A stretch of 64,000 bases of DNA from Warburgia ugandensis (taxonomy: Eukaryota; Streptophyta; Magnoliopsida; Canellales; Canellaceae), in contig CP141130.1 in NCBI GenBank assembly GCA_035236585.1, positions 34,545,501 through 34,609,500 on the forward strand. The letters run 5' to 3'. Positions 1-12,723 of this stretch are shown here, one piece after another (position 1 is the stretch's first letter; every line of letters starts with the position of its first letter). The notes under the pieces are model-generated. The model was not told the DNA's origin. It did no database searches and was given only the letters and a program-made list of their open reading frames with translations. Position numbers and translations under genes: made by a program.

Positions 1-500
1 ACGTGGCTTGTTACTACTCTATACATTGCTTTTCATTGCTCTTAGCCTAGGACAATCTCTCTTGCAATTGCCTTCCTGGCCACAACCAAAATAAGTCTTA
101 CTTGCCATTCCAAGAGGTAGAGAATGTGACAGAGTATTTTGTGCCTTGAGGAGGATATCCTTTCCTCCTCATGTCCTTGTTACTATGTGAGTGAGATTTT
201 CCAAAACTTCTCTTCCTAAACTCTGGTGCATTCATTTCTCTACCCTAATCCTGCTAATCTATTGGGCTTTATGTACAACCTCCACATAATCTTACAATTT
301 GAAGGGTACTAAGCTCTGTCAAATAGAAGATCTAAGGCCTTGAATGAAGTGGTAGGCCTTATCCCTAGCAATGAGGAACATCGATCCTGGATAAAATGAC
401 AACTGGTCAAACTTGGTAGCATACTATTCCACCATCATGTCACACTATGTGAGCCTCCAGAACTCTGCTACTTTAGCATTTCTCTGTCTACTAGAAAAAT
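1..500 (-). mobile_element. Ty3/Gypsy element A, gag piece (zinc-knuckle side)
   Basis: On the minus strand this reads as the middle and nucleic-acid-binding end of a Ty3/Gypsy gag. There is a stretch resembling the EYYxxFxxLS part of Retrotrans_gag, then near the left edge a CCHC-like cluster (C-G-x-x-G-N-C-x-x-D-C). The piece runs off the left edge of the window, so pol, if present, lies outside. It is the continuation of the gag at 5,602-6,050; the two are separated by the solo LTR at 501-5,601, whose 5-bp duplication AAAAT lies at 496-500 and 5,602-5,606. The copy is a decayed fossil with several breaks and is not expected to be expressed. The Gypsy call is good. The lineage (Del/Tekay-like from the long LTRs) is inference. 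Confidence 0.7.
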
Positions 501-2388
501 TGTGACAACTCGATTTTTGTAACACATTTTATAATACATTTTTCAAAGGTAGGCCCTTAGTAGTAAATTTTTTTCGTAAAACAAAGTAGCAGAAATTCTT
601 TTCTTCAAAACTTGTCTTGAAAAACCCAAGTCATCACTTCATACATAACAAAAGTAGAATTCTTGTACAAGATAAAATTCCATTAAAGGAATATACCTTT
701 ATTAAATTCCAGAATCCATCTAGTGCTTCACAGTACAGCCCAAATCCATTGCAATACTTGTCCAAATTACATAATCCAAAACTCAAAGCTCACCATACAA
801 TGAATCTCTCATTACAATACAATACTCTCAAACAAAACAAAATACATGTCTTCAAGGGGTATACTTTGATGATTATTCTCTTCAAGTCTTCTACAGTCTT
901 GAGCTCCTAATTCTCCTTCTCTGTATATGAGATATTGCAAATATTCAAACATTTACAATATCTCAGCAAGCTATGCTTGGTAGGGGATTTAAGAAGCATA
1001 ATAATTTGACAGTATAATTTTAATACTTCATAATCCCATTATTCATAAACACGCTCATGTATCAATCTCTTTACTTTGTCATATATGTACATCCTTATAC
1101 ATACAGGCATACTGTATATGGGTAAATCCATCAAATTTATGAAAGTAGTCAAATAACATTCCCAACTAAGCTAATCAATTCTTTCCACTATGAGAAATCA
1201 GTATTTCAGTTAGTCCTATATTGGGAATTTCCCTTCTTGGGAAATCCTAGTAATATACAATTACCTGTCATTTCATCATGCCAAAACATAAGGTATTTCA
1301 TTATGCCTATCTAATATGCATCATAGTGTAAACTAATCGAAGGACTACCATGCTGTAGTCTGTTTCATACAGCTTACTTGGATAACTACCCTGTTTACCA
1401 CTGATACCACAGTGGAAAATATTGTGTTGTTGCCCATATGGGGAGATAGGACTTTCATAGTGGTGGCCGTCCCATAATTGCCACACCCAACTTTTAGCTT
1501 CTCATAGGGTAAGGTATCATCAAATCATCAAATTTCAGGAAGTGGGTTGCCAAACCGTCATAACTCCCATAGCATAGCATCCCCAGGCTTATGCCTGTTT
1601 AAAACAAAACCATAAGCCTCCATGTTTGTATGTAAAATAGGTTTCATACGTATCAGACAATCTGTCAAGCTAGAATATCTTTTAGTTACATATTCACTTA
1701 GAGTCTTTTCCTCAAGTTTAACTTAACCCACTTTATATGTGTTTGGTTAGATCATAAGGGTTTTAGGGGATTTAATACAAGTATTAACATTACACTTGTC
1801 AACATTTCTAGATATAAGATTATGTATTCAACATGTACATCCCATGTAGATGCATTCATAAAATCCTCCTACCTTCAAGTAGTGATTCATCTCTTGAAAT
1901 CTTCCATGATCTTGATTGACGTATGAAATATGTAAATCCATACATATTGTCAATATTTATACAATCTGAATAATCTTATCTTTTTTTATCCTATCTATAT
2001 TCTTTATTCAATCTTGTCCTTTGATATAAAGGATCTAGATCTTTTGTCCTATCATGATCTATTTTCCTCAAATAGTGTCTATCCTATTGATTAATAGATC
2101 TGATGGTTAAAATGATCTTCTAGTCTTTTAGATCTAAGTATTTTTTATTCTAAGTCTTTTTGTATTCCTTTCTTTATTTTTGATCCTTCATAGACCTTTG
2201 ATCAACAATTTATACTTGTTGATAAAGATCAAGGGCTTAGATATTCTATCATCTAGTTCTTCTTTGATGTAAGTTTAGTTGTTTGAGCATCCCTATGGAG
2301 GATGATCTTGGTTCTCTTCCTTGAATCATATTTAATCAAGGGTTTAGATTCTATTCTATTTGATTTAAGATCTTCTAAATTACAAGCA

Positions 2389-2408
2389 ATATATATATAT
2401 ATATATAT
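2389..2408. repeat. (AT)10 microsatellite
   Basis: Ten AT units in a row inside the solo LTR. It is a simple repeat that probably grew after insertion. Confidence 0.95.
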
Positions 2409-2540
2409 CATCAAGAAGTATTTATTTCTTTTTATTATTCTTGATCATTCATTCAAGATCCCATGGATCTTGTTTGACCATCCTTATCTTACTTATAATT
2501 TTTATTATGGTTAGATAATTTACTAACCTTTTATGCTCTT

Positions 2541-2564
2541 ATTATTATTATTATTATTATTATT
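2541..2564. repeat. (ATT)8 microsatellite
   Basis: Eight ATT units in a row inside the solo LTR. Confidence 0.95.
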
Positions 2565-4653
2565 CAACTAGTTAATGTTTTACTAGTTGAAGATAACTTA
2601 TTTCATCCTAAGTTTAGATTGCTCCTCTAATTGGATAAGGCTTACTAGCTGAATGGTTGAACACAAAGTGGTTACTTTAATCCTTATGTAAGGAGGCGTT
2701 TAGACCTCACATACATCAACGAAAGATAGGGGAAGAGCGAGGCTCTATTAGAGAACCCCCTTAACCACCATGTTCAGCATTCACTAGAGTGACCTTAGTT
2801 CAACCTTTCATAAGGTTCCTATGAGCATTTTAACCCTAAGTACTCTTTCTAATTGATTTTAATTAAATCCATGAACATTTAAAATGTCACTCATGGGGTT
2901 TATTATTCTCCTAGTTTGGGCCAAGGATTTGATAATCCTTATATTATCCTACTAACTATAGCCCTTACTAAAACTATACTTAGACTAACATGATCCTAAG
3001 TTATGAAATATATGAAATTTTACTACTAATCTAATGGAATCATGCTAAAATCTTAAATTTAAACTAACATGGCCCTAAGATAATCCAACCTAATAACATA
3101 TAGAACATAGCATGCTAACATTTAAGAATTATACTATCATGCTTCCTAATTTACAACATAAATCATATTTACAATTTTATTATCAAATAAAAGACAATTA
3201 AAATAATTAGATTAAGATTATTAAAAACTTTTACTTATGATCCAAGCATTAGATCTTAGATTTTTTCCTTTTAATTAAGGGTTTTAATTAATTTTAGGGC
3301 TTTTACTCCATTAAGGTCCAAAGATCATATCCCTTTGTTTTTTGTCATATTTAATCCATGATCTCAATGGATTCCACCATAATCCCATTTACTCAATCCA
3401 TCCCAAGGGTCTGATCATGCTTGATCCTATTGATCAAGTGGGTCCCTTTGTATTTTTAGGGTTTTTCTACCATAAAGGGTAGATTCCTCATTTTATCTTA
3501 GATCTGTCAAAATAAATCATGGTATTACTTTATTTTAACATTAGATCATCATTGCAGTAAATCCCTAAGATCTGATCATCTCAAATCTTGAAGATCACAA
3601 AAATTAGAATCTTAATTCCTTAAAACAGAAAGTTTCTTGAGGATTTTTTTGTAAATTTTATGATTCTAGAAGATAATAAACATCACAAGCTTTCCATAGC
3701 TTCTTTTTTTTATTATCTTAATTTGGAGTTCAAATGACTCCACAATTAAGGACTGAAGTTCACAGTCATTCCAACGGTCCAGATTTGATCTGGGCCCAAC
3801 GGAATGAATGGCTATGATCAGTAGTGCGGAGTAGGCCAGTTGGGCAAAACAGTTGTCGTGCTCCTGCCACCGAGACGCATGCCATAACGTGCATCCCAGG
3901 ACCGACATTATTGCGCGGTCATTCTGTTGGGATAGCATTGTACGCAGAGACGCTCCCATAGGGCGCATTTCTTTGCAGCATCCTGGGAGCCCGATCTCTT
4001 AAGGGAGATCAGACTGTCCGTTTTGGACCGTCCAATCAATCCCTCTGAATTAATGGCTCTAAGCTTAATAAAATTTCTTGAAAATTCTATCCTAGGGGTT
4101 TTGGACCCTTCTAGATCGATTAGATGGCTTAGATTTTCCATCTGAGCCCTCCATCATCCAGAATTGAAGGGTTCTTACCCTTAATTGATTTTTATTATTT
4201 TAACCTAAACTTAATTTTAGAAAAATAAAAATTACACAAAATAATATGAAACAAGTGTGGAAAGAGTCTCCACCTACCTGATTAGAGAAAGACGTCAGTT
4301 TTGTAGTCCAAATTAAAAGAATACCCACTTGATGATAAGATAGCCCAAGAACTACTTGTCTTGTGATTTTTCGTTGTTTGAACTGTTGGATCTTGAAAAT
4401 TATTTTGTGGTTTTGTTGATAAGATAGTCTAGGACAATCTGAATGATGGGATTTGTGAGATTTGATTTGGAACAGAGTGCCTAATTGAATTTAGGTCTCT
4501 TGTTCCAATTACAGAGAGGAGAGAGAAAATGAAAGAAAAGAGATTTTGGGAGGTTTTGGAAATTTGGGAATGAATTTAGATCTTTTTTTATAGGGAAAGT
4601 AAAATAATTTCATGGTAAATTTTACGAACATTTTTGGAGGATTTTTGGGGGTG

Positions 4654-4662
4654 TATTTATAG
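4654..4662 (-). promoter_or_regulatory. LTR TATA box, second promoter copy
   Basis: On the minus strand the sequence reads CTATAAATA. Upstream of it (about 4,830-4,910) is a block containing AAAAGGGCAAAATGG and GTACACTCAATTC, which also occurs upstream of the TATA box at 5,267-5,275. It is the second of two promoter-like modules in this LTR. Promoter activity is inferred from the motif and its position only. Confidence 0.4.
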
Positions 4663-5266
4663 ATGTTTTTGAAAATTTCATAATTACTTGTAATAATTAT
4701 GTTTCAATTATTTTGAATATTAAATTAACATTGGATCCTCCACTACCACCTCCTTTTCCACTAGTTGCTGGTAGTAGTTTGACCACTCATTACATGTTTT
4801 CTGGCCGTTGGATTCGTTTGTGGGCCCCACGAAGGTGTGAAAGGACCATTTTGCCCTTTTATGGAGAAAAATCCATTTTATTCTTTCGAACTTAGAATTG
4901 AGTGTACTTAGTGGCATTGGAATCATATTTTTGAGTACATTCTAAATATTGATGTCTTAGATCTCATTTATGTGTGGGGAGAATGAAGGAATTCGGTTAT
5001 CAATTCCTATGGTTGCAAGCTACCTATTCTTTTCTTCATCACTAACCATTTTCGCTTACTCAAGCATAGCATCTTTCCCCAATCCCTAGTCATTTTTAGG
5101 ATCAGCAGTTACATCCCCCCTCTCAAGTTAGTAAGGCCAGTTCTGCTTCATATCCCATCGATACCTTAGGCAGGCATAGGAGAGTCATCGATTAGCCCAA
5201 TCATTGGAGCTTGACGAGTAAGGGAATGGGAGCAAATGTAGCTGGGTCGGATTAGTCCTCTCTCCC

Positions 5267-5275
5267 TATATAAAT
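5267..5275 (-). promoter_or_regulatory. LTR TATA box, first promoter copy
   Basis: On the minus strand TTTATATAG lies about 100 bp downstream of the block AAAAGGGTAAAATGGC and GTACGTTCAATTTC (5,355-5,440). The two related solo LTRs have the same order of an AAAGGG-AAA-TG block followed by a TATA box. Confidence 0.4.
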
Positions 5276-5601
5276 AACACATGTAGTAATTATTAAACAC
5301 TCGGATTTAGACCTGCTTGAATGGGTGGAAGCTAGCGGCAATTATGGGTAAAATTGCCATTTTACCCTTTTATTCATAAAAATGAAGAAAATTAGGGATT
5401 TTTTATTTTAACTCGAAATTGAACGTACTTAGTGTCATTTCGATCAATTTTTTATGTAAATTCATAATTTTTAAGTTTTAAATTATGTTTTAATCTCTAA
5501 AAAAAGAGGATTTACAATAACCTAATATTCCAGCCTGAAATTTCTAAAAACTCAACTTTATTGATTTTGTCAATCAATTTACAAAAATTGGGGTTATTAC
5601 A

Positions 5602-6050
5602 AAAATATTTTCCTAGATAGGTCTCTTTGAAAAGTTCCCAAGTTTACTCTTCATCAGCTCTAACACCCTTTGCCACTTGCCACAATGGATAGCCTCAACT
5701 GTGAACTAAAAAGTGGTCACCCATATCATCAGATCTCTGTCAATGTTAATGCTTTGAAGATCCTTTGAATTTGCTCTAACCAATCCTCTGCCTTAGTGGG
5801 ATTTGACATCCCATTGAACTTAGGTGGTCCTAACTTCCTGAACTCTCACAATGGAAGTGTTTCCCTGCTTACACTCTCTTTGGAAGCTTGAGGGACTGGT
5901 GCAACTGGGGGCTTAACTCCTGCTCCGTTGTTGATGGTTTCAGTGATTTCTTGGGCCATCTATCCTATAGCGTCCTGGATCAGATCATGTGCATACAATA
6001 CTGATCCTCCAGAACTCGAGCCATCACTCCTAGTCTCAACCATTACTATG
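5602..6050 (-). mobile_element. Ty3/Gypsy element A, gag N-terminal piece
   Basis: The minus strand reads as the start of a Gypsy gag: a short charged leader, then a variant of the family motif LGPPKFNGM with a tryptophan-containing DWLEQIQRIFKVL segment, typical of Retrotrans_gag in plant Gypsy elements. The start lies near 6,040. The other half of this gag is at 1-500, beyond the solo LTR inserted at 501-5,601. The copy is decayed. No primer site could be recognised between gag and the LTR-like sequence on its right. Confidence 0.75.
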
Positions 6051-9000
6051 CTTTTCAAAAATATTAAACAATAATAGTTAGTCACGTATCAAACAAGCTG
6101 ACAGTAATCAACAATCAACAAAGGTATTTTAGAAGATACTAAGTAGATGCATTTTCTCTATCATAGGCAATTCTAAAAAAAGTTCTTCCCAAGTGACCTA
6201 CCACCTTGCACTATTACTAAGCTGTTGTGACCCCAATCCTTGAGGCGATTGGCTTGAGCAAAGCTTATGTGGCACTTTTTTTTTACAATAGAAGTATTGA
6301 AAGAGATAAATGCTCTTGTCATATGCAAGTCATGGTTTATACAAAAGTTTTTAATAATTAATTCTTCCAAAATTTTGAGAGAGTCTCCTCTTTTTTTCAG
6401 ACTTACGCATTTAACGCATGCAATGCAATTCACCTAATAAACAATATATTGGTTTTAAAATGTCTAAAGGAGACTTCATCTAGACACCATTCACCATAGT
6501 AAATTTACAACAATTCATAATTTCTAACTTAGAGTTTGAGCTGAATCTCATACGCTTCCCATCAAGTTAAAAATATATAGAATGTTAGAAACAGATGAAT
6601 AGGCCTATCAATCAAATAATAGAACACAACTCATATTCATCACCAATATACTTATACAGTACAAAATGTGTCATTATTAGTTAGTCATGCTTCATTCATT
6701 TCCATCAAGAGCCTTCTGCTTATCAACTTGAGTAGTACTTAGAAAATAATAATGTGACCTACGAAGCCCAATAAGGGAAAAGAACTAATCCTATGCACAT
6801 CATACCATCCTTGTTGAGCTTAGCTCAACTTCACATTCATATCCAACTATGGAAAATTCATTGTCATTTTTAACCAGTAATTAATAGACTAATTAGCATG
6901 TATTATCAAATATAACATTCTGGTATCAAAATAGGAATACTGTTTATTCCAAATTCAAATTGTAAAGCCATAATCATAGCACACAAATAAAACCATGCAA
7001 TATCCACTCCCCATTCATGTCCAACCATAGAACATTCATTTTCATTTCAATATATAAGTAACAAAGTCATGAGCATGTAATAGTATGTATAATGTATGGA
7101 CATCTAACCAAAATTATAGTTTATTCTAATTCAAACTGTAGGACCATAAGCATAGCATTTAGATAAAACTGTACAGAAATGTATTTCATTTGATTATTTT
7201 TGCAGCAATCAATAGAAAATATGGCATCATCTAACTGATCAAGTAGTCATCACCCTCAAAGTTTACCATCTTGGGTGGCCCATTATGAGTATCATATGGA
7301 AGTCAACAAAACCCTTAGGATTTACGCTCTTGGGTGGTTCTAATGTTAGGTTTCCTTAGGATTTACCATCTTCGGTGGCTCCACCATGATCTGAAAAGAC
7401 CAGGTAGTCCTTTCCCTCAGGGTTTATCGTTTTGTGAGGCTTAATACCTGAAAACTCATCTCTTAGGGTTTACCATCTTGCAATTCCACAATGATCCCAA
7501 AGAACCATGCATCCCTTTCCCTCAGTATTTACCATCTTAGGAGGCTCAATAACTGCTAATCCATTCCTTAGGGTTTACCATCTTAGGCGGCTTCACCTTG
7601 GTTGCAATCAACCAAGTAGCCCTTTCCCTCAAGACTTACCATCTTGAAAGGCATCATCATAGTTTATCGGGCAGCCTCAAGGCTTACTATCTTGGGATTG
7701 ACCATTTTATCGCAATTAACATCATCATATCAGTTAAGCATTCTTAATCAAAATATCACTTGACAATTTCAACAAGTAATTACAATTCATATTATCCATT
7801 CAATCAATATAATGATCTATATGCTCTACACATCCATAGTGTTAATTACAAGTGAACAGATTAACAAGAATTCAAGGATAAAGAAGGGTTTAGTCCTTAC
7901 TTGAGTTCTAAGTATAACTCGCAAATCAATTATCAATGCCATCCAAACTGCATTCAAAACCAATGTTAAGAATATAAGTTCTAAGTGAATTTTAGAATTC
8001 CATGCAATTTACTATAATTACTTCAAGATCTATACTCGTAAGGTCATTGATCTAACCTCTAACATATAAATTGACAATGAGGACACCAATTGGTCGTTAT
8101 CCACCCAGCTCGGCACCATTGATCTTAAATGGAGGGTCCAGATTGAGTGCGTACCTCTAGATATTTTAATTCCAATAATTAAAGGTCAGTTATTCACAAT
8201 TCAATGATTTTAATCATAATCCATGGTTAGATTGGCATTCCCAACCATCAATCATCACCAATTGAGTTTTGAACAATCATATCGGACCTTGGATCAAATT
8301 ATCCCATATTTTCTTGGTCTTCATTTTTTAATTATTATCACATTTCAGCATTAACATGTAATTAGAGTCATAAATTATGTAGATTTGCCTTTAGATCATG
8401 TTTTTAATGGTTGGATGCAAAGATCTAGGTTTTTCCTATGCTCTATCAAGTTTTCCAATCAAAATTTTAAGGATCAATTGATTCTTGATCAAGGCCCATC
8501 TTTATAGATTAAAAGATTAAGTAGAATTAACCAAATTCCAAAAATTTTAAATTTTAAGGTCTTGCCAAAAAAGTCGCCATCACCGGAGAAAGTGACTAGA
8601 TTTCAGTCGTCGTAGGCTACGTACATGGGATGAAAACTACATCAAATTGTATAGATTTGGTCAAAATTTGATGAATTTGAGCTTTATCTAGTTTTCCTCT
8701 AGAAATTCTATTGAAAACTTGGGTTTTTTGGCCAACTTTTATCAAGGTTTATAAGATTACCCTAACTACTATTTTCTTAATTTTTGGCGTAATTACTTAA
8801 TCAATTTTCATGAGACAAGAGGGGTTTTACTCATAATCACTTAAGGAACAAAATGCATGGTTTCGATCATTGATCAGATACTATTCTATTTTTTGTGTTT
8901 TTCAACAGTTGGTTTCATTGTTGGTTTCACTGTTCCTATCATCGAAAAATGGTGACAGTAACAGTGAATGGTGGTTGGGAATGACTGGAAGGGAAAGGAA

Positions 9001-9727
9001 GGGGGAAAAAAATGAAAGAGAGAGAAGAAAGATGGATGACCTACCTATTGTTTGGTGATGGGTTGCTGACCTAGAAACTTTCTCCATGGTTCTCTTGAGT
9101 GCAACAGACTTGTACTTTTGTAGGTCACTGTGAATAGGATTAGCTAGTTCTCTCCCTATTTCCTTTTTACTTTTTGGTCATTCAGTAGAGGTCAAGGAGA
9201 AGGGAATGGGGAAAGCCATTGGGTGATGGCTTTCTCCTATTTTTCGTCACAATGCATGGAAGAAGAGCTCAACATAGTGAGTTCGACTCTTGCATGTTGA
9301 GTTGTTCCACGTGACTTGTTGGGTTACAATAATTAAAGGGGGATGCCATTATCAATTTGGACTCTTTTTGGATTTTCATGTCCCGGTATCTATTTCGTGC
9401 ATTCTTAGTATCGCTGGACATCTCTCATTGAGTATAATCCAATAATCAACCTTTTATCATCAAATTTTAATTTATTTTATAATTACTTGATTTATGATAA
9501 AATTTTCATTTTAATAAGTTCTAAGGATTCAAAATTTACTTGAAACTACATTTGATTTATGATTGAACTCATGTAGGGCCCACCCATTCAATCCCACTTT
9601 CTTTGTCCTATTTCACCGAATTTGAGATGATTAACAAGTTAATTCATCTTTAACCTAATTTTAGGACACGAGTGTGATGCTGCTAGAGAGGAACTAAAAT
9701 AGATCTTTGATGAATAAGAAGAATTAC
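6051..9727 (-). mobile_element. Leader and probable 5' LTR of Gypsy element A
   Basis: No gene is visible here. The stretch lies upstream of the element A gag, where its untranslated leader and 5' LTR should be. It shares LTR-like traits with the solo LTRs: an internal tandem repeat (7,250-7,700), a purine-rich plus-strand block (8,960-9,040) resembling the block at 44,660-44,720, and a possible LTR edge ending GAATTACA at about 9,727. A left edge near 6,213 (TGTTGTGACCCC) is possible. No duplication was found, so both edges are approximate. Confidence 0.4.
7250..7700. repeat. Degenerate tandem repeat, about 9 units of 43-60 bp
   Basis: A core close to GGTTTACCATCTTGGGTGGC recurs near 7,254, 7,312, 7,355, 7,415, 7,462, 7,521, 7,566, 7,627 and 7,675, with spacers such as CCCTTTCCCTCAG. 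The units are diverged. It sits in the inferred LTR of element A, at a position where other LTRs of the family carry quite different tandem repeats. Confidence 0.8.
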
Positions 9728-9739
9728 AACTATATAGGT

Positions 9740-10960
9740 ATATAATTTTGGTTTAATCACTACTCACCAAGTCATGCTTAGAAAATGGCACATTGGATTA
9801 CACCAACTGCACCATGCACCAAGTGGTACTCAAGCTCATGAATGTTGGACAGTGACTGGGCAAGCAATATAATGAGTTTTTCCTAGGGGCATAGCATCCT
9901 TGGCAGTAATTGGGTGCATAATGCATAAGGTGGTGATTAGGCACCCCGTGGTCTAAGTATAACTTGAGCACATGGTGTGTCTAGGGAAGTGGTGATCAGA
10001 TGCAATGTGCATTGAGTAAAGCTTAGGCATAAGGCACTCTGTACATAACAGCTGCACCAAACATCGAGTGAGGTTTAGTTGTAAGGCATGTAGATCAATA
10101 CTCAAGTGCACAATGTACAAGGCTAAACAAAATAGCAAAAATGCTTGAGGCATTACAAAACTTAGGCACATTGTGTACTAAGCACTGATTGGTAATAGGA
10201 ATATGGATATCGTGCACAAGCATGTTAGGAACAAATACATGCATAAGCATGATGAGTGTTAGTCCATATATATATTTATGTTAGATATTAGAACATGCAA
10301 CAATTAGATTTGTATTTAATATATTTCATCTTTCTAACACATTTAAAACACATTATAAAATAAGTAGATATGACCGACACCATTGATCTTGATGGACTCC
10401 AAAACATGTGGTAGCATGATTGGATACAAAACTATGCTCAAACACATTAGATACCAATCCATGCACAAGCACATTAGACTGCAATCTGTGCACGGGTGTC
10501 ATACCATGCACATGTAAACTAGACACTGCATACTACAATGGTTGGGATTATGTTTAGTATTCTAATTTTTCAACACTTCAAAAACCAATATTAGTTGCAT
10601 GAACATAAGTATTTTAGCATTACCCAAATGCATGACACCAAACATGGTTGCAGTCAAGCACATGACACCAAACAACTAAACTACATAGAATAATTAGGCA
10701 CATATCACCAAACAACCTAGCAATGATCAGGCACAAAGTGCATAGCACCGAGTGGCATAGCATTTACCAAACTTATGGCATCGATGCAGCCTAGCACTAA
10801 CCAAGAACAAGGCACACAGTACAAGTAGCCTAGCAGCGATCATTTATATGGTACTAAGTAACCTAGTAGCAACCATGCACATGACACCAAATAACTTAGC
10901 AGTGACCAATCACACATACACTAAGTACCACATTTGTGATTAGATTTATAAGTTCCAAAT
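9740..10960. repeat. Degenerate tandem repeat with GCAC-rich units
   Basis: Variants of a phrase like GCACATGACACCAAACAACC and TAGCAGTGACCA recur many times, most clearly between 10,620 and 10,930. Unit length is irregular, roughly 30-60 bp. It lies inside the inferred LTR of element B. Confidence 0.65.
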
Positions 10961-11492
10961 GATAAGTGATAAAATGAATGTTTGACAACATTTAAGTGTA
11001 TTTTGAACTGCATAAGCAAAGCTCATGGCATATGACTCATCTTGTCATGCCTAACATACTTAGTACATTGAGTATGACACATAGAACATAAATTATGATA
11101 TGAAATTAAAATATCTCGATACTTGGGATGGAGTTGATTTTGATAAATGTGACAGAATGCACTTATATTCATTTTCAGTGATCTTTATGCTTCTAAATAA
11201 TTATAAAATCATTTGCTTTGACTTTGTGTTTGGTTTAAAATGGGTATCATTTGATCGCACATGAGTACATATAATTCCCTTGGGATTTTGTTCTCCTCTT
11301 TATTGATGTGTAGTATCTCTATTCTTTTGTTTGATTATGAAGAAAATTGTGCATACTCATATTTTGTTTTGCTTTGAAAGTATTTTTTAACATCATACAT
11401 TAATCTATTGACATTATGTTTGATTATCCATACGGTTTATACACATGTTTTGTACTAGTAAGAACATTAGATCTATATTACTTGTTAGTATG

Positions 11493-11515
11493 TTTTTTTT
11501 TTTTTTTTTTTTTTT
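11493..11515. repeat. Poly-T run, 23 bases
   Basis: A homopolymer inside the inferred LTR. It could be a length artefact or a natural simple repeat. Confidence 0.9.
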
Positions 11516-12588
11516 ATGATTTTGCACTCTTGTGCATCCACATTTGAATAAGAAATTATGAGACTCTTAAGGGTTGATCATGGTTTAGAGATTTTATGTA
11601 AAACCCCATGTTTCTTATGCTAGGGAGTTAGTTGGCTGCTAACTTCTGAATAGGTGCCAGCCTATGACCGGCATGAATTGATGAGGGTAAGTTACATGGG
11701 AGAACGACCATTGTATAGGATTGATTCGGCTATCTCATGCATTCAGTGTAGTCGGTATGGTACCCCTTGACAAGTGCAAATTGAGACCTTGGTTTTGCTA
11801 CATGCATAGTCGACATTCTGATCTTATTGGACATAGGCTAACATGTTGGTCATTCTGAAGAATAATGACTAGTGCTTGTGGTAGGACAATAAGTGACACT
11901 TAGCTACAAATTGATCATTAAATAGATTCATTGACAAATTAATCATTCAATGGATATGCATTATATTTGACTTAGATCTTTATATGTCTTAGATATTATT
12001 TGTATTATCCAATATTATATGTGTTTTAATATTAATGTAATTTTTTGATATAATTGAAGTGTTGCTATTAGAAAAAAACATATTTAATAGTGCATGTACA
12101 CACTTTTAGATTTAAAAACTTGCATAGCATGATTTTTGCATTTTTTGGCTAGTTTTAGATTCTCTACTGGGTAACTCATATTTCTCAATAAACCACCGTA
12201 TAGGTGAAGGTTAGAAGGAATAGCTTTGGATTAACGTGCAGAAGATTGAGAAGTCCTAGAGTTTTAAAGTATGAAGAATTAGAAATAGTTTTGCTTTATT
12301 TGAAGACTTTAGTCAATTTGCAATTAATTGTAACTTGAAAAATTTATATTGTCATTGAACTTAGTAGTGTTTAGCCCATGACTAGTAGGTCTTGACTGAT
12401 TGGAAAACATGAACTATTATTTTTATATGTATTGTGGAGATTTGATTAACGTACTTAGGCTTGAAGAAGTAGTTTAAAATCTATTATTATATATAGTGTA
12501 CAAAAATAGAAAATATTAAGGATCGATCTTGACGAAAATTTTAAAAATATTTAAAAAATCTATTTTTAAGAACCCAAGATGTCATAGT

Positions 12589-12600
12589 TAGTATTAGAGT
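12589..12600 (+). promoter_or_regulatory. Primer-binding site of Gypsy element B
   Basis: TAGTATTAGAGT lies 3 bases after the LTR end. It matches the initiator-Met tRNA primer site TGGTATCAGAGC at 9 of 12 positions. All three differences are transitions of the G-to-A or C-to-T kind, as expected from cytosine methylation decay. Confidence 0.55.
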
Positions 12601-12723
12601 GAAAACTACTCACAGCAAACATACTAGGAAGTCAAGTGTATCAAAGTCAAGCGAATGAGTCATAAGGACATCTTAACGTAGATAACTTAATAAAATTCTC
12701 ATAAGTGTTTATGTTGAAATATA

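Larger units (their letters stand above)
501..5601 (-). mobile_element. Solo LTR of the long-LTR Gypsy family, with 5-bp target duplication
   Basis: The block starts TGTGACAACTCG and ends GGGGTTATTACA, that is TG...CA, and is flanked by a perfect 5-bp duplication AAAAT (496-500 and 5,602-5,606). It interrupts a gag that continues on both sides. Read on the minus strand it begins TGTAATAACCCC, as do the LTRs ending at 44,616 and 45,462 (TGTAATGACTC), and it ends in GAGTTGTCACA, so minus is the likely LTR orientation. I see no primer site, polypurine tract or protein domain inside, so a solo LTR fits best. At 5.1 kb it is longer than its relatives (about 2.6-3.1 kb). Part of the excess is an internal duplication of the promoter-proximal block. 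A further unrecognised insertion around 1,900-4,200 is possible. Confidence 0.8.
9728..12585 (+). mobile_element. Probable 5' LTR of Gypsy element B
   Basis: The right end reads ACCCAAGATGTCATA, a decayed form of the family end ACCCGGGTCATCACA, and is followed by a primer-site-like sequence. Near 12,160-12,200 there is a variant of the block CTACTGAGTA...ACTCACCC found in the LTRs at 40,085-40,150 and 42,300-42,380 (minus) and at 19,380-19,440 (plus). A long degenerate tandem repeat fills the first 1.2 kb. The left edge is a guess: it abuts the LTR of element A head to head. No protein-coding potential was seen. Confidence 0.5.

Noticed and set aside
3666-4141. Two overlapping minus-strand frames in a GC-richer patch
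   Set aside because: They lie wholly inside the solo LTR at 501-5,601, and no protein family is recognised.
7250-7700. CRISPR-like regularly spaced repeats
   Set aside because: The units are diverged and irregularly spaced, there is no leader or cas gene, and the genome is eukaryotic. It is a tandem repeat in an LTR-like block.
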